A stretch of 48,593 nt of DNA, taken from Rhodospirillales bacterium. GTDB taxonomy: Bacteria; Pseudomonadota; Alphaproteobacteria; Kiloniellales; JAKSDN01. The translations under genes and the position numbers were made by a program. The stretch is from assembly GCA_029859805.1 (NCBI GenBank), contig JAOUCL010000005.1:1-48593 (forward strand). The letters run 5' to 3'. The notes under the pieces were generated by a model. That model searched no databases and was not told the DNA's origin. It saw nothing but the letters and a program-made list of their open reading frames with translations. Positions 18,394 to 29,143 of this stretch are shown here, piece after piece. The stretch's first letter is position 1, and each line of letters opens with the position of its first letter.

Positions 18394-20004
18394 ATGGCGA
18401 ACGCCGCCCAGATCGTCGCTCGCCGGCTGTTCCAGGCCGGTTGCCGCCACGCCTTCGGCATCCCCGGCGGCGAGGTGCTGACGGTGATGGACGCGCTGGT
18501 CGAGGCCGGCATCCGCTTCGAGCTCTGCAAGCAGGAGAACGCCGGCGGCTTCATGGCCGAGGGGACCTACCACGTCACCGGCGCGCCGGGCATTCTGCTC
18601 GCCACCCTCGGGCCGGGCGCGGCCAACGCGGTCAACGTCGTCGCCAACGCCGAGCAGGACCGAGTGCCGCTGGTCTTCATCACCGGCTGCGTCGATCCGG
18701 CGAAGGCCGCGGGATACACCCATCAGGTCTTCGACCACGGCGCGGTCCTGAAGCCGATCACCAAGGCGAGCTATATGCTGAGCGACGGTGCCGTGGCGCG
18801 CCAGGTCGACAAGGCCCTGGCGATCGCCATGGAGGGCCGGCCCGGGCCCGTCCATCTCGACCTGCCGATCGGCCTCGCCGGCCGGGAGCAGCCCGAGCCG
18901 CCGCCCCCCGGGGCGCGGCGCGGCGCGGCCGCGGCCCCGGCCCCCGGCGCGGACCTGGAGGCCGCGCGCCGGGCGCTCGCCGAGTCCGGCCGGCCGCTGC
19001 TGATCGCCGGTCTCGAGGTCTTGGCGCAGGGGGCCGATGCGGCCGTCGCCAAGCTGGCGCGGGGCTTCTCGATACCCGTGATCACCACCTATAAGGCGAA
19101 AGGGGTCCTGCCCGAAACGGATCCGCTGGCGCTGGGCGGCGCGGGCCTCTCGCCGCTCGCCGATCGGCACCTGATGCCGCTGATCGGGACCGCGGACCTG
19201 ATCCTGCTGGCGGGCTACGACCCGGTGGAGATGCGCGACGGCTGGTGCGAGCCCTGGGACCCGGAGACGGTGCCCGTCATCGAGTTCTCGGCCGCGCCGA
19301 ACCACCACGGGGTGCACCGCACCCGCCTGGGCTTTTTCGGCGACATCGCTGCCGGTCTCGAGGTGCTGGCCGCAGACCTCGCGCCCGTCGACACCTGGTC
19401 GAACGGCGCGCCGGTCGAGACCCGGAGAGCGCTCGCCGAAGCGTTTCCGGCCGACGAGGCCTGGGGGCCGGCGGCCGTCGTCGACGAGGTGCAGCGGCTC
19501 TTGCCGGAGGACGCCATCGCCACGGTGGACACCGGCGCCCACCGGATCCTCCTGAGCCAGGTCTGGCGCTGCCGGCGGCCGCGCAGCCTGTTGCAGTCGA
19601 CCAGCTTCGGCACCATGGGCTGCGGACTGCCGCTCGGGATCGGCGCCAAGCTCGCGGCGCCCGAGCGGCCCGTCGTCGTCTTCACCGGGGACGCCGGCCT
19701 CGAGATGGTGCTGGGCGAGCTGGCCACGCTACGCGATCTGAAATTGCCGCTGGTCATCGTTGTCTTCGTCGACTCGTCGCTGGCGCTGATCGAGCTGAAG
19801 CAGCGCGACCGCGGCCTGCCTAACCGGGGAGTGGACTTCGGCGCCACGGATTTTCCCGCGGTCGCCCGGGCGCTCGGCGGCAAGGGTGTCGCCGTGCGCG
19901 ACCGCGCCGCCCTGGCCGAAGCGCTGCAGGCGGGCCTCGCCGACGAGCGCTTCACCCTGATCGCGGCGGAGATCGGCCCTCGCGCCTACGACGGGCGGTT
20001 CTAG
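18394..20004 (+). CDS. Thiamine diphosphate-dependent enzyme (acetolactate synthase large-subunit-like)
   Basis: Three-domain ThDP enzyme: CKQENAGGFMAEGTYHVTGAPG..., central domain, C-terminal GDAGLEMVLGELATLRDLKLPLVIVVFVDSS. Confidence 0.88.
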   Translation: MANAAQIVARRLFQAGCRHAFGIPGGEVLTVMDALVEAGIRFELCKQENAGGFMAEGTYHVTGAPGILLATLGPGAANAVNVVANAEQDRVPLVFITGCVDPAKAAGYTHQVFDHGAVLKPITKASYMLSDGAVARQVDKALAIAMEGRPGPVHLDLPIGLAGREQPEPPPPGARRGAAAAPAPGADLEAARRALAESGRPLLIAGLEVLAQGADAAVAKLARGFSIPVITTYKAKGVLPETDPLALGGAGLSPLADRHLMPLIGTADLILLAGYDPVEMRDGWCEPWDPETVPVIEFSAAPNHHGVHRTRLGFFGDIAAGLEVLAADLAPVDTWSNGAPVETRRALAEAFPADEAWGPAAVVDEVQRLLPEDAIATVDTGAHRILLSQVWRCRRPRSLLQSTSFGTMGCGLPLGIGAKLAAPERPVVVFTGDAGLEMVLGELATLRDLKLPLVIVVFVDSSLALIELKQRDRGLPNRGVDFGATDFPAVARALGGKGVAVRDRAALAEALQAGLADERFTLIAAEIGPRAYDGRF

Positions 20005-20030
20005 CGGGCGGCTGAAAAAGTGCGCGGCGA

Positions 20031-20130
20031 CCCGTTGCCCTCGTCCTTCGACAAGCTCAGGATGAGGGTAACTCCTTGAAAAAGCTCACCCTCACACTGA
20101 GCTTGTCGAAGTGCGAGGGTGAGCCTTCGC
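20031..20130. repeat. REP-like double-hairpin intergenic element, copy 2
   Basis: Stem A 20034-20072 GTTGCCCTCGTCCTTCGACAAGCTCAGGATGAGGGTAAC; stem B 20084-20124 GCTCACCCTCACACTGAGCTTGTCGAAGTGCGAGGGTGAGC. Confidence 0.8.
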
Positions 20131-20175
20131 GCGTTTTCATCAACCTGCCAGGGTCGAGCGACGCCGGCCCGTCGC

Positions 20176-22923
20176 TCACGCCATCTTGCCGTGGCAGTGC
20201 TTGTACTTGCGCCCGGAGGCGCAGGGGCAGGGGGCGTTGCGCGGCACCTTGCCCCAAGTCAAGGCGTCGTTCGGGTCGATCTGGGCCGCGGCACGGCGCA
20301 CGAAAGGTGCTGCTTTCGGCGGCGGCATCGGGGTCTCGTCGGCGCCGTTGCCCTTGGCCGGCGCGCCGTTGCCGCCCAAGGCAGGGTCCTGACGGGTTTC
20401 GCGCAGGTTCTCGGGCAGGCCCCGGGGGACAATCTCCTCCGGCTGGACGGCGCGGATCTCCATATGGGACAGCAGCGCCGTCGTTTCGGCGCGCATCTGG
20501 GCCAGCATGGCCTCGAACAGCTCGAAGGCCTCGCGCTTGTACTCGATCAGCGGGTCGCGCTGGGCCAGGCCGCGCCAGATGATGCCCTGGCGCAAGTGGT
20601 CGAGCGACAGCAGATGATCCTTCCACTGCTTGTCGAGCACCATGAGCAGAAGCTGCTTTTCCGCCATGCGCATGACCTCGGGGCCGTAGTTGGCCACCTT
20701 GGTCGCCATCTTCTTGTCCGAGGCGCTCGCGATCCGCTCGCGGATCTCCTGGTCGGCGATGCCTTCCTCCTTGGCCCAGTCGGCGACCGGCAGGTCGAGC
20801 GCGAGCAGGCGCAGGCATTCCTCGTGCAGGCCGGTGACGTCCCACTGCTCGGCATAGGCCTTCTCGGGGATGCAGCGGTCCACCGTGTCATCGATGGTCT
20901 GCTGGCGCATCTCGACCACGGTATCGTGCACGTCCTCGCCGCGCATCAGGTCCTTGCGCTGCTCGTAGACCACCTTGCGCTGGTCGTTCATCACGTCGTC
21001 GTACTTGAGCACGTACTTGCGCTGCTCGAAGTTCCGCGCCTCCACCTTCTGCTGGGCCTTCTCCAGGGCCTTGTTGATCCACGGGTGGATAATCGCCTCG
21101 CCCTCCTGCAGGCCCAGCTTCTGGAGCATACCGTCCATCCGCTCGGAGCCGAAGATGCGCATCAGATCGTCTTCGAGCGACAGATAGAACTTTGACGCGC
21201 CGGGGTCGCCCTGGCGTCCGGAGCGGCCGCGCAGCTGGTTGTCGATGCGCCGGCTCTCGTGGCGCTCGGAGGCGACGACGTAGAGCCCGCCAGCCTTCAG
21301 GACGACCTCCTTGGCGGCGGCGACCTCCGCGGTGATCTTCTCGATCTTCCTGGCGCGCGCGGCCTCGTCCTCGATGTCCGCGGCCTCCTGGGCGATGCGC
21401 ATATCGATGTTGCCGCCCAACTGGATGTCCGTGCCGCGCCCAGCCATGTTGGTCGCGATGGTTACGCCCCCAGGCGCCCCGGCCTGGGCGATGATGAGGG
21501 CCTCCTGCTCGTGGTAGCGCGCGTTCAGCACGTGGTGCGGCAGCTTGCGCTTCTTGAGCAGGGCCGAGAGGTGCTCGGACTTCTCGATCGAGACCGTGCC
21601 CACCAGCATCGGCTGCTGGCGCTCTCGGCACTCTTCGATCAGCTCGATGATGGCGTCGAACTTCTCGGCCGCCGTCCGGTAGACCTCGTCGTCGTTGTCG
21701 ACCCGCACGAACGGCACGTTGGTCGGGATGTCGATCACTTCCAGCCCGTAGATGTCGAGGAATTCCTCGGCCTCGGTCATGGCCGTACCGGTCATGCCGG
21801 CCAGCTTGGGGTACAGCCGGAAGTAGTTCTGGAACGTGATCGAGGCGAGGGTCTGGTTCTCCTGCTGGATGGACACTCTTTCCTTGGCCTCGATCGCCTG
21901 GTGCAGGCCCTCGGACAGGCGCCGCCCGTCCATCATGCGGCCGGTGAACTCGTCGATCAGGACGACCTTGTCGTCCTTGACGATGTAGTCGGTGTCGCTC
22001 TGGTACAGCTTGTGCGCGCGCAGCCCCTGGTTGACGTGATGCACGAAGTTGACGTTCTGCAGATCGTAAAGCGAGCCCTCGGTGATCAGCCCGTTTTCCT
22101 GCAACAGCGCCTCGATTCGCTCGGCGCCCAGCTCGGTCAGGGTGACGGCGCGCTGCTTTTCGTCCTTCTCGTAGTGCTCCTCGTCGAGCAGCGGAATCAA
22201 CCGGTCGACCTTCGTGTAGAGCTCGGAGGAGTCCTCGGTCGGCCCCGAGATGATCAAGGGGGTGCGCGCCTCGTCGATCAGGATCGAGTCCACCTCGTCG
22301 ACGATGGCGTAGTTGAATTCGCGCTGGACCATGTCCTCCAGCCGCGACTTCATGTTGTCGCGCAGATAGTCGAAGCCGAATTCGTTGTTGGTCCCGTAGG
22401 TGACGTCGCAGCCGTAGGCCCGGCGGCGCTCGTCCTCGGTCAGGCCGTGGACGATGCATCCCGTGGTCAGGCCCAGGAAGCTGTAGATCTCACCCATCCA
22501 GGCGGCGTCGCGCTGGGCCAGATAGTCGTTGACCGTCACGACGTGGACGCCCTTGCCGGTCAGGGCGTTCAGGTACACGGCGAGCGTCGCGACCAGGGTC
22601 TTGCCCTCGCCGGTCTTCATCTCCGAGATCTGGCCGCGATGCAGAACGATCCCGCCGATCAGCTGGACGTCGAAGTGGCGCTGGCCCAGGGTCCGTTTGG
22701 CCGCCTCGCGCACCGTGGCAAAGGCCTCGACCAACAGGTCCTCGACGGTCTCGCCCGCTGCCAGTCGTTGCTTGAACCGTTCCGTGCGGGCCCGCAGCTC
22801 CTCGTCGCTCAACGCCTCCAGGTCCGGTTCCAGGGCGTTGATGGAGTCGACGGTGGGGCCAAGGCCGGTGATGTAACGATCGTTGGCGGATCCAAAAACC
22901 CGCTTGGCGAGGGCGCCTAACAT
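20176..22923 (-). CDS. secA: Preprotein translocase subunit SecA
   Basis: [20 protein letters not shown]..., [21 protein letters not shown]-terminal zinc motif [14 protein letters not shown]. In-frame upstream ATG at 22983 also exists. Confidence 0.98.
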   Translation of the reverse strand: MLGALAKRVFGSANDRYITGLGPTVDSINALEPDLEALSDEELRARTERFKQRLAAGETVEDLLVEAFATVREAAKRTLGQRHFDVQLIGGIVLHRGQISEMKTGEGKTLVATLAVYLNALTGKGVHVVTVNDYLAQRDAAWMGEIYSFLGLTTGCIVHGLTEDERRRAYGCDVTYGTNNEFGFDYLRDNMKSRLEDMVQREFNYAIVDEVDSILIDEARTPLIISGPTEDSSELYTKVDRLIPLLDEEHYEKDEKQRAVTLTELGAERIEALLQENGLITEGSLYDLQNVNFVHHVNQGLRAHKLYQSDTDYIVKDDKVVLIDEFTGRMMDGRRLSEGLHQAIEAKERVSIQQENQTLASITFQNYFRLYPKLAGMTGTAMTEAEEFLDIYGLEVIDIPTNVPFVRVDNDDEVYRTAAEKFDAIIELIEECRERQQPMLVGTVSIEKSEHLSALLKKRKLPHHVLNARYHEQEALIIAQAGAPGGVTIATNMAGRGTDIQLGGNIDMRIAQEAADIEDEAARARKIEKITAEVAAAKEVVLKAGGLYVVASERHESRRIDNQLRGRSGRQGDPGASKFYLSLEDDLMRIFGSERMDGMLQKLGLQEGEAIIHPWINKALEKAQQKVEARNFEQRKYVLKYDDVMNDQRKVVYEQRKDLMRGEDVHDTVVEMRQQTIDDTVDRCIPEKAYAEQWDVTGLHEECLRLLALDLPVADWAKEEGIADQEIRERIASASDKKMATKVANYGPEVMRMAEKQLLLMVLDKQWKDHLLSLDHLRQGIIWRGLAQRDPLIEYKREAFELFEAMLAQMRAETTALLSHMEIRAVQPEEIVPRGLPENLRETRQDPALGGNGAPAKGNGADETPMPPPKAAPFVRRAAAQIDPNDALTWGKVPRNAPCPCASGRKYKHCHGKMA

Positions 22924-23244
22924 GAACACCTCACGGATGGCACTAAAGAGCCGCTTGGCAAGCGCTTTGAGCGCTACAAGCATGTAAGCCTCGAAGACGG
23001 AGCAAGGCGGCGAAAAACCATAACTTCGGTCTGGTGACAGATAGGGGGCCGGGGGGAGACTGTCAACGATGGCGGCGACACCAGCCGGGGCTCGCCGTGG
23101 CGGCGCCTGGCCGTCCTATCCCGTGCCGATGGTAAGGCTTTTGCGCCGGGGACCGAGGTGCTACAACCCCGCGCAAAGTGTCTCCGCATCGCGCACGTGA
23201 GCGGATGATCTGCCATGGCAAACGAAACCCAGAGGATTCCGCTC

Positions 23245-24123
23245 ATGACTTTCGCTCCCATCAAGACAGGTGCCTTGATCCTGGCGCTGGCATCGCTGCC
23301 GGTGGCCGCCTCGGCACAAGCCGACGACCCGTTGGTCGCCACGGTGAACGGCAAGGAGATCCATCGTTCCGAGGTTCTCGAGGCGGCGCGCAGCCTGCCG
23401 CCGCAGTATCAATCCCAGCTCCAGCAGCTCTTCCCGATGCTGGTCGAGCGCGTGGTCGACTTCCACCTGCTTTCCGAGGCCGCCGGGAAGGCCGGCTTCG
23501 CGAAGGACAAGGAGGTCAAGCGCCGCCTCGCCAAGCTCCAGGAGGATGTCATACGCGAGGTCTATATCCAGCGCCAGATCGACGAGCGGGTCGACGACGC
23601 GGCTGTGCGCAAGCGCTACGACGAATTCTTGGCTACCAATCCGGCGAAGCCCGAATTACATGCCCGCCACATCCTGGTCGAGGACGAGGCCGCGGCCAAG
23701 GAGCTGATCAAGAAGCTGGACGGCGGCGCGGATTTCGCCGAGCTGGCGAAGGAGAGCTCGACCGGGCCCTCGGCCTCCCGGGGCGGCGACCTCGGATACT
23801 TCACCGCGGATCAGATGGTGCCGGAATTCTCCGAGCAGGCCTTCAAGCTGGAGGACGGCCAGTACAGCAAGGCGCCGGTCAAGACCCAGTTCGGCTGGCA
23901 CGTCATCAAGGTGGAAGGCCGGCGCGAAAGCGCGCCGCCGGCTTTCGAAGGCATGCAGCAAAAGCTGCGCGAGGAGCTGTCGCGCGAGGCGGTCGGCACC
24001 GTGCTGAGCGACCTGCGGGAGGGGGCCAAGGTCGAGATCGTGTCGCCGCTGCCGGCCGCCTTCCCCGAGGGCCAAGTCCCGATGATGCCACCGGGTGGTC
24101 TCCCCCAGGGCCACCCCCAGTAG
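23245..24123 (+). CDS. Parvulin-type peptidylprolyl isomerase, exported
   Basis: Signal peptide [26 protein letters not shown]; PpiC domain [48 protein letters not shown]. Confidence 0.93.
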   Translation: MTFAPIKTGALILALASLPVAASAQADDPLVATVNGKEIHRSEVLEAARSLPPQYQSQLQQLFPMLVERVVDFHLLSEAAGKAGFAKDKEVKRRLAKLQEDVIREVYIQRQIDERVDDAAVRKRYDEFLATNPAKPELHARHILVEDEAAAKELIKKLDGGADFAELAKESSTGPSASRGGDLGYFTADQMVPEFSEQAFKLEDGQYSKAPVKTQFGWHVIKVEGRRESAPPAFEGMQQKLREELSREAVGTVLSDLREGAKVEIVSPLPAAFPEGQVPMMPPGGLPQGHPQ

Positions 24124-24151
24124 CGCTGCGACGCCTCGGCACGGGGGCGAG

Positions 24152-25384
24152 ATGTCGGGCAAGCGGTCGCCTCTGGCCCCCGAGGCCTTTCCCGACCTTC
24201 CGGCCCTCGCGGGGGTCAGGCTGTCGGCCATGGCCTGCGGACTGCGCTATCAGGGCCGCACGGACGCCTGTCTCGTAGAATTGGCCAAGGGCACCAGCGT
24301 GGCCGGCGTCTTCACCCGGTCCAAGACCGCCTCGGCACCGGTCGAATGGTGCCGCCGGGCGTTGTCCGGCGGTTCGGCGCGGGCGATCCTGGTCAATTCC
24401 GGAAACGCCAACGCCTTCACCGGTGCCGCTGGAATCGCCGCGGTGGAGCGGACGGCCAAGGCCCTGGCCGGGATCATCGGGTGCCCGCGCAGAGAGGTCT
24501 TTCTCTCCTCGACCGGCGTCATCGGCGAGCCCCTGCCCGACGAGCGCCTGACCGGCGCGCTGGGTGAGCTCGAGCGGCGGCTTTCGGCCACCGCCTGGCG
24601 GGACGCGGCCGAGGCCATCATGACCACCGACACCTTTCCCAAGGGCGCCACCCGCCGGGTCGAAATCGGCGGCACTGCGGTGACCCTGAACGGCATCGCC
24701 AAGGGCTCGGGCATGATCGCGCCGGACATGGCGACCATGCTCGCGTTCGTCTTCACCGATGCCCGGATTCCGGCCGATATCCTGCAGAGACTCCTGGTCC
24801 GGGCGGCCGAAGATTCATTTAACGCGATTACCGTCGACGGCGACACCTCGACCAGCGACACGCTGCTGCTCTGCGCCACCGGGGCGGCCCGGCATCCCAG
24901 GGTCGTCGCCCCGGACGACTCCCTGCTGAAGGGTTTCCGTGCCGCCCTGGGCGAGCTGATGGCCGATCTGGCGCAGCAGGTGGCGCGCGACGGAGAGGGG
25001 GCCGAGAAGTTCATCACGATCCGGGTCTCGGGCGCCGCCTCGAAGCGGGCGGCGCGCCGCATCGGCCTGTCGATCGGCAACTCCCCGCTGGTCAAGACCG
25101 CGATCGCCGGCGAGGACGCGAACTGGGGCCGCATCGTCATGGCGGTCGGCAAGGCGGGCGAGAAGGCCGACCGGGACCGGCTGTCGATCCGCATCGGCGG
25201 GATCGAGGTGGCGCACGACGGCGCGGTCGTGCCCGGATACGAGGAGGCGCTCGTGGCCCGCCACATGAAAGGCCGCGAGATCGAGATCGAGGTCGACATC
25301 GGGGTCGGGCGGGGCCGGGCCACCGTCTGGACCTGCGACCTGACCCACGGCTATATCGACATCAACGCCGACTACCGCACCTGA
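24152..25384 (+). CDS. argJ: Bifunctional glutamate N-acetyltransferase/amino-acid acetyltransferase ArgJ
   Basis: [37 protein letters not shown] autocleavage region, [14 protein letters not shown]. Confidence 0.96.
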   Translation: MSGKRSPLAPEAFPDLPALAGVRLSAMACGLRYQGRTDACLVELAKGTSVAGVFTRSKTASAPVEWCRRALSGGSARAILVNSGNANAFTGAAGIAAVERTAKALAGIIGCPRREVFLSSTGVIGEPLPDERLTGALGELERRLSATAWRDAAEAIMTTDTFPKGATRRVEIGGTAVTLNGIAKGSGMIAPDMATMLAFVFTDARIPADILQRLLVRAAEDSFNAITVDGDTSTSDTLLLCATGAARHPRVVAPDDSLLKGFRAALGELMADLAQQVARDGEGAEKFITIRVSGAASKRAARRIGLSIGNSPLVKTAIAGEDANWGRIVMAVGKAGEKADRDRLSIRIGGIEVAHDGAVVPGYEEALVARHMKGREIEIEVDIGVGRGRATVWTCDLTHGYIDINADYRT

Positions 25385-25407
25385 CCGGGACGCCGTTCGA
25401 TAGCGCC

Positions 25408-25872
25408 ATGACCGAGGATCGCAACGACGACGGCTGCTGGGGGAAGGGCGGGACCGGAGACGCCGTCCCGGCCAAGCCGGTCGTGCTGGTTGCGGCCGTG
25501 GCGCTGGTCGACACCGACGGGCGGGTGCTGATCGCCCGCCGGCCCGAGGGCAAGCCGATGGCCGGCCTGTGGGAGTTTCCCGGCGGCAAGGTGCGGGACG
25601 GCGAAGTGCCGGAGCAGGCCCTCGTCCGCGAACTGCGGGAGGAGCTGGGCATCGATACCAGGGACAGCTGCCTGGCGCCGCTCGCCTTCGCCTCCCACGC
25701 CTACGCGGACTTTCACCTGCTGATGCCGCTTTACGTCTGCCGGGTGTGGCGCGGCACGGTATCGCCTCTCGAGGGCCAGGAGCTCGCCTGGGTCCGGCCG
25801 CCGCGCCTGGCGGATTATCCCATGCCGCCCGCCGACGTGCCGCTGGTCGCCCTGCTGCGCGATTTTCTTTGA
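25408..25872 (+). CDS. mutT: NUDIX hydrolase, MutT-like 8-oxo-dGTP diphosphatase
   Basis: Nudix box GGKVRDGEVPEQALVRELREELGI. Confidence 0.92.
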   Translation: MTEDRNDDGCWGKGGTGDAVPAKPVVLVAAVALVDTDGRVLIARRPEGKPMAGLWEFPGGKVRDGEVPEQALVRELREELGIDTRDSCLAPLAFASHAYADFHLLMPLYVCRVWRGTVSPLEGQELAWVRPPRLADYPMPPADVPLVALLRDFL

Positions 25873-25891
25873 GGGACAGCCGGGCAGTGCG

Positions 25892-26737
25892 TCACTGCGC
25901 GGGCAGCGGGGTCGCCGGCCGGCCCGGCTGATCGAGCTCGACCGAGAAGAGTGAAAGTACGGTGCCGGTCGCGATGATCAGCAGCAGAACGCCGCAAGAG
26001 GCGGCGAGCGCCAGCGGATAGTAGAGGGCCGTGCCGAGAACCGCGCGCGTGGCGATTCCTATGGCGAAGCTGACGAGCTCGACCGGCAGCATCACGAGCA
26101 GTGCGGCAAGGACAAGGCGCCAGCCGTTGCCCGCGCTCAGGCTCCAAGCACGCCCCAGCGAGCGCCGACGGTCCGTCGCCATTGCCGGCAGGACGAGGGA
26201 GAGGCGGGTCGCGAAATAGGACGCCGGCAGGAAGGCGGGCAAGACGGCCATATAAGATAGGGCAAAGAACTGGTCGGTGTTGCCGAGCGCCAAGCTGCTT
26301 CCGGCGCCCGCCAGGAGCAACACGAGCTTCAGCACCACCAAGAGCGCGAAGCCGGCGGCGATCACCAAGGCCCAGGCAATCATGAAAAGCACAAGAAAAG
26401 CGACACTGAGCCCAAGCCAGGATAGCAGGTAACGCAGCTCTCGCGGCCCGAGATTCACGGCGACGTGACGCCGGCCGCCCTCGTCCAGCAGCACGACCCG
26501 GTGCCAGGCGACCAGGATAATGGCCGCGATCAGCGACAGGATCAAAAGATTGATGGCCGCCTCGCCGAGCGCCGGCCCAAGGGCCGCCGGGTCAATGCCA
26601 TCGAAGTGCAAGTTCAGCGCGAACAAGGCAATCAGCGGCAGCCATCCGACCCGCACCAGGTCGCGCGGATGGGACAGCACGAAACGGTAGCTCTCGGCCA
26701 CCATCTCCCAGACCCGGATTCTTCCGGCGCCGTCCAT
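25892..26737 (-). CDS. Polytopic membrane protein of unknown function
   Basis: Multiple hydrophobic segments, N-terminal IRVWEMVAESYRFVLSHPRDLVRVGWLPLIALF. Confidence 0.75.
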   Translation of the reverse strand: MDGAGRIRVWEMVAESYRFVLSHPRDLVRVGWLPLIALFALNLHFDGIDPAALGPALGEAAINLLILSLIAAIILVAWHRVVLLDEGGRRHVAVNLGPRELRYLLSWLGLSVAFLVLFMIAWALVIAAGFALLVVLKLVLLLAGAGSSLALGNTDQFFALSYMAVLPAFLPASYFATRLSLVLPAMATDRRRSLGRAWSLSAGNGWRLVLAALLVMLPVELVSFAIGIATRAVLGTALYYPLALAASCGVLLLIIATGTVLSLFSVELDQPGRPATPLPAQ

Positions 26738-26849
26738 ATGAACCCCTTGAAATTGCGCGGTTGTCTCGCTCCGAACATTGTCATGCGCAGGTCATAAATA
26801 ATCGCTAAACGTTTATTGCAGGCGCCGACCACCCAACGCCGCGTTCTAA

Positions 26850-26870
26850 AACCATAAGAAAATTATGGTT
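26850..26870. promoter_or_regulatory. Perfect inverted repeat AACCATAA-GAAAA-TTATGGTT in AT-rich intergenic region
   Basis: 8-nt arms, 5-nt spacer; overlaps a CtrA-like box 26865-26883. Confidence 0.45.
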
Positions 26871-27040
26871 AATCGACGCTTGATTTATGGCACCGCTACT
26901 TTAGGTTGCTTGAACGCGAAGTTTGCCGAGCTTACCGAGAAATGCCGATGTTTCGGCCCGCAGGGCGGCTTGAGCTTTAGGTGTTATTTACGAGCGCCGT
27001 GCAATCCTGACTCGCATTGCTTCAATAGTGGCTGTGCGAA

Positions 27041-27334
27041 ATGACCACGCTGCACAACCGTAATATCTACCTGAACGGCCAGCGCACCAGCTTGCGCCTA
27101 GAACCGGCCATGTGGGAGGCGCTGGAGGAGATCTGCTGCCGCGAAGGGCGGTCCCTCAACGATATCTGCACCTTCATAGAAGCACAGCGCGGCCGCTCGT
27201 CCCGGACGGCCGCCGTCCGCGTCTTCATACTGCGGTATTTCCGCGCCGCGGCGACCGAAAGCGGACACAGTGCGGCCGGCCATGGTCATCCCCGCCGGCC
27301 CGGGGCGCGCGGCGACATGGGGGAGCTGGATTAG
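27041..27334 (+). CDS. Ribbon-helix-helix domain protein
   Basis: IYLNGQRTSLRLEPAMWEALEEICCREGRSLNDICTFIEAQRG matches RHH_4-type fold. Confidence 0.85.
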   Translation: MTTLHNRNIYLNGQRTSLRLEPAMWEALEEICCREGRSLNDICTFIEAQRGRSSRTAAVRVFILRYFRAAATESGHSAAGHGHPRRPGARGDMGELD

Positions 27335-27352
27335 ACGTGCTCCTCCGGCGGC

Positions 27353-28270
27353 CTACTCGGGCCGCGCCTTTTCGCCGGCCGGTATCTCCTCGGTATCCAG
27401 GGCCTCGGCCAGGCGGCTGTGGGCGCTGCCGGGTCTGAGCGCCCGCGGCTGTGACGTGTCGGGTGCCCAGGCGGTCAGGTAGATGATCTCGAACGTGGCC
27501 GGCACGTCGCCCCGGTCCCGGGCGAAGGTCTCCTGGTAGATCTCGGCGGCGCGCAGCATCGTGGCCCGTCGGCTCGCCGTGCGCCGGCGCGCGTGTACGG
27601 CGTTGCTTTCGCCCATGCCGCGTAACGCGGCCATGAGCGCAAAGGCGTTTGGGTAGGTCGCCGTTATGACGTCCCTGTCGACGACCGGCAGGCCGAAGCC
27701 CGCGCGCTGAAGCAGGGCGCCGGCGTCGCGCAGGTCGGCAAAGGGCGAAACCCGGGGACTTGCGCCATGCTCCTCGGCGATCTCCGCCTGCATCAGGGCC
27801 GTTCGCAGTTCGTGCAGGGTCTCGCCGCCCAGCATGGCGCCGAGGAAGAGCCCGTCGTCCTTCAGCGCCCGGCGGATCTGAATGAGCGCCCCGGGCAGGT
27901 CGTTCACCCAATGCAGGCTGAGCACGCTCATGATCAGATCGAAGCTGCCGGGAGCGAAGGGCAGCCACTCCTCGTCGGCGGCCAGAACGGGCCGTCCGCC
28001 GGCCGCGGCCGCCCCGGCCATGGCCGGCGACAGGTCGCACTGCACGAGGAGGTCTATGCCGCCGCGCCGACCGACGATCCTCGCCAGGGCACCGTCGTGG
28101 CAGCCCAGGTCGAGCGCCCTGGGGAAGCTGCGCTTGACGTCGTCCAGCCGGTCGGCGACCCGCTCGCCCACCTCCCGGTACAGGAAGTCGTGCCGGGCCA
28201 AGCCGCCGGCCGCCCGGTCCCGGTGCCGCCGCACCAGCCGCCGGTCGAAGACGTTGATCGCCTCGCTCAT
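27353..28270 (-). CDS. SAM-dependent methyltransferase (BioC/NDUFAF5-like)
   Basis: MSEAINVFDRRLVRRHRDRAA, ALDLGCHDGALAR, FDLIMSVLSLHWVNDLPGALIQIRRALKDDGLFLGAMLGGETLHELR. Confidence 0.88.
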   Translation of the reverse strand: MSEAINVFDRRLVRRHRDRAAGGLARHDFLYREVGERVADRLDDVKRSFPRALDLGCHDGALARIVGRRGGIDLLVQCDLSPAMAGAAAAGGRPVLAADEEWLPFAPGSFDLIMSVLSLHWVNDLPGALIQIRRALKDDGLFLGAMLGGETLHELRTALMQAEIAEEHGASPRVSPFADLRDAGALLQRAGFGLPVVDRDVITATYPNAFALMAALRGMGESNAVHARRRTASRRATMLRAAEIYQETFARDRGDVPATFEIIYLTAWAPDTSQPRALRPGSAHSRLAEALDTEEIPAGEKARPE

Positions 28271-28378
28271 GACCGTACTATGGCTTGGCGGCCCCTGCCG
28301 TCAAAGCTTCCTTTACCCCGGTGGCGGCGACCGGAGAACAGGTTGACTTGCGAGGAGCCGGCGCCGAGACTTTACGCC

Positions 28379-29143
28379 ATGGCGCGCCCCGGCACCCTCG
28401 CCCGCGGGTTCGGCGGGCTGTCGAAGCTGGCCCTCGATGCCCTGCTTCCGCCGCGCTGCCTGGCCTGCGGCGGTCCGGTCGATCGATCGGGCGCGCTCTG
28501 CGCCGGCTGCTGGGAGCGCATCGACTTCGTCGCGCCGCCCTACTGCGCCTGCTGCGGTTTTCCCTTCGCCTTCGACCTCGGGCCCGGGACGCTGTGCGGG
28601 GCTTGCACCCGCGATCCGCCGGCCTTCGAGCGCGCGCGCTTCGTCATGCGCTATGACGAGGCGAGCAAGGGCCTCGTGCTCGGGTTCAAGCACGGCGACC
28701 GGACCGAGGGCGCGCCGACCTTCGCCGCCTGGCTGGCACGGGCCGGTAGGGATCTCCTTGCCGAGGCCGATCTGCTGATCCCCGTCCCCCTGCACCGGTT
28801 CCGCCTGTTTGCCCGGCGTTACAACCAAGCGGCCCTGCTGTGCCGGGCGCTCGGCCGCTCGACGGGGCTGCAGGTCGTGCCGGACCTCTTGACGCGCCGC
28901 CGCAATACGCCGCCGCAGGGGCGGCTCAGCCCCGCCGCCCGGCGCCGCAACGTCGCCGGCGCCTTCGCGGTCGCCCCGGCCCGGCGCGGCGCGCTCCAGG
29001 GCCGTCGGGTGCTGCTGGTCGACGACGTGATGACGACCGGCGCGACGATTTCCGCCTGTGCCCGTGTGCTGCTGCGCGCAGGGGCCGCGGCGGTCGACGT
29101 GCTGGTGCTGACCCGCGTTGTGCGGGCCGGCTATGGGAATTGA
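28379..29143 (+). CDS. comF: ComF family phosphoribosyltransferase-like protein
   Basis: Zinc-type CxxC pairs (CLACGG, CAGC, CACCG, CGAC) and PRPP motif VLLVDDVMTTGATI. Confidence 0.92.
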   Translation: MARPGTLARGFGGLSKLALDALLPPRCLACGGPVDRSGALCAGCWERIDFVAPPYCACCGFPFAFDLGPGTLCGACTRDPPAFERARFVMRYDEASKGLVLGFKHGDRTEGAPTFAAWLARAGRDLLAEADLLIPVPLHRFRLFARRYNQAALLCRALGRSTGLQVVPDLLTRRRNTPPQGRLSPAARRRNVAGAFAVAPARRGALQGRRVLLVDDVMTTGATISACARVLLRAGAAAVDVLVLTRVVRAGYGN

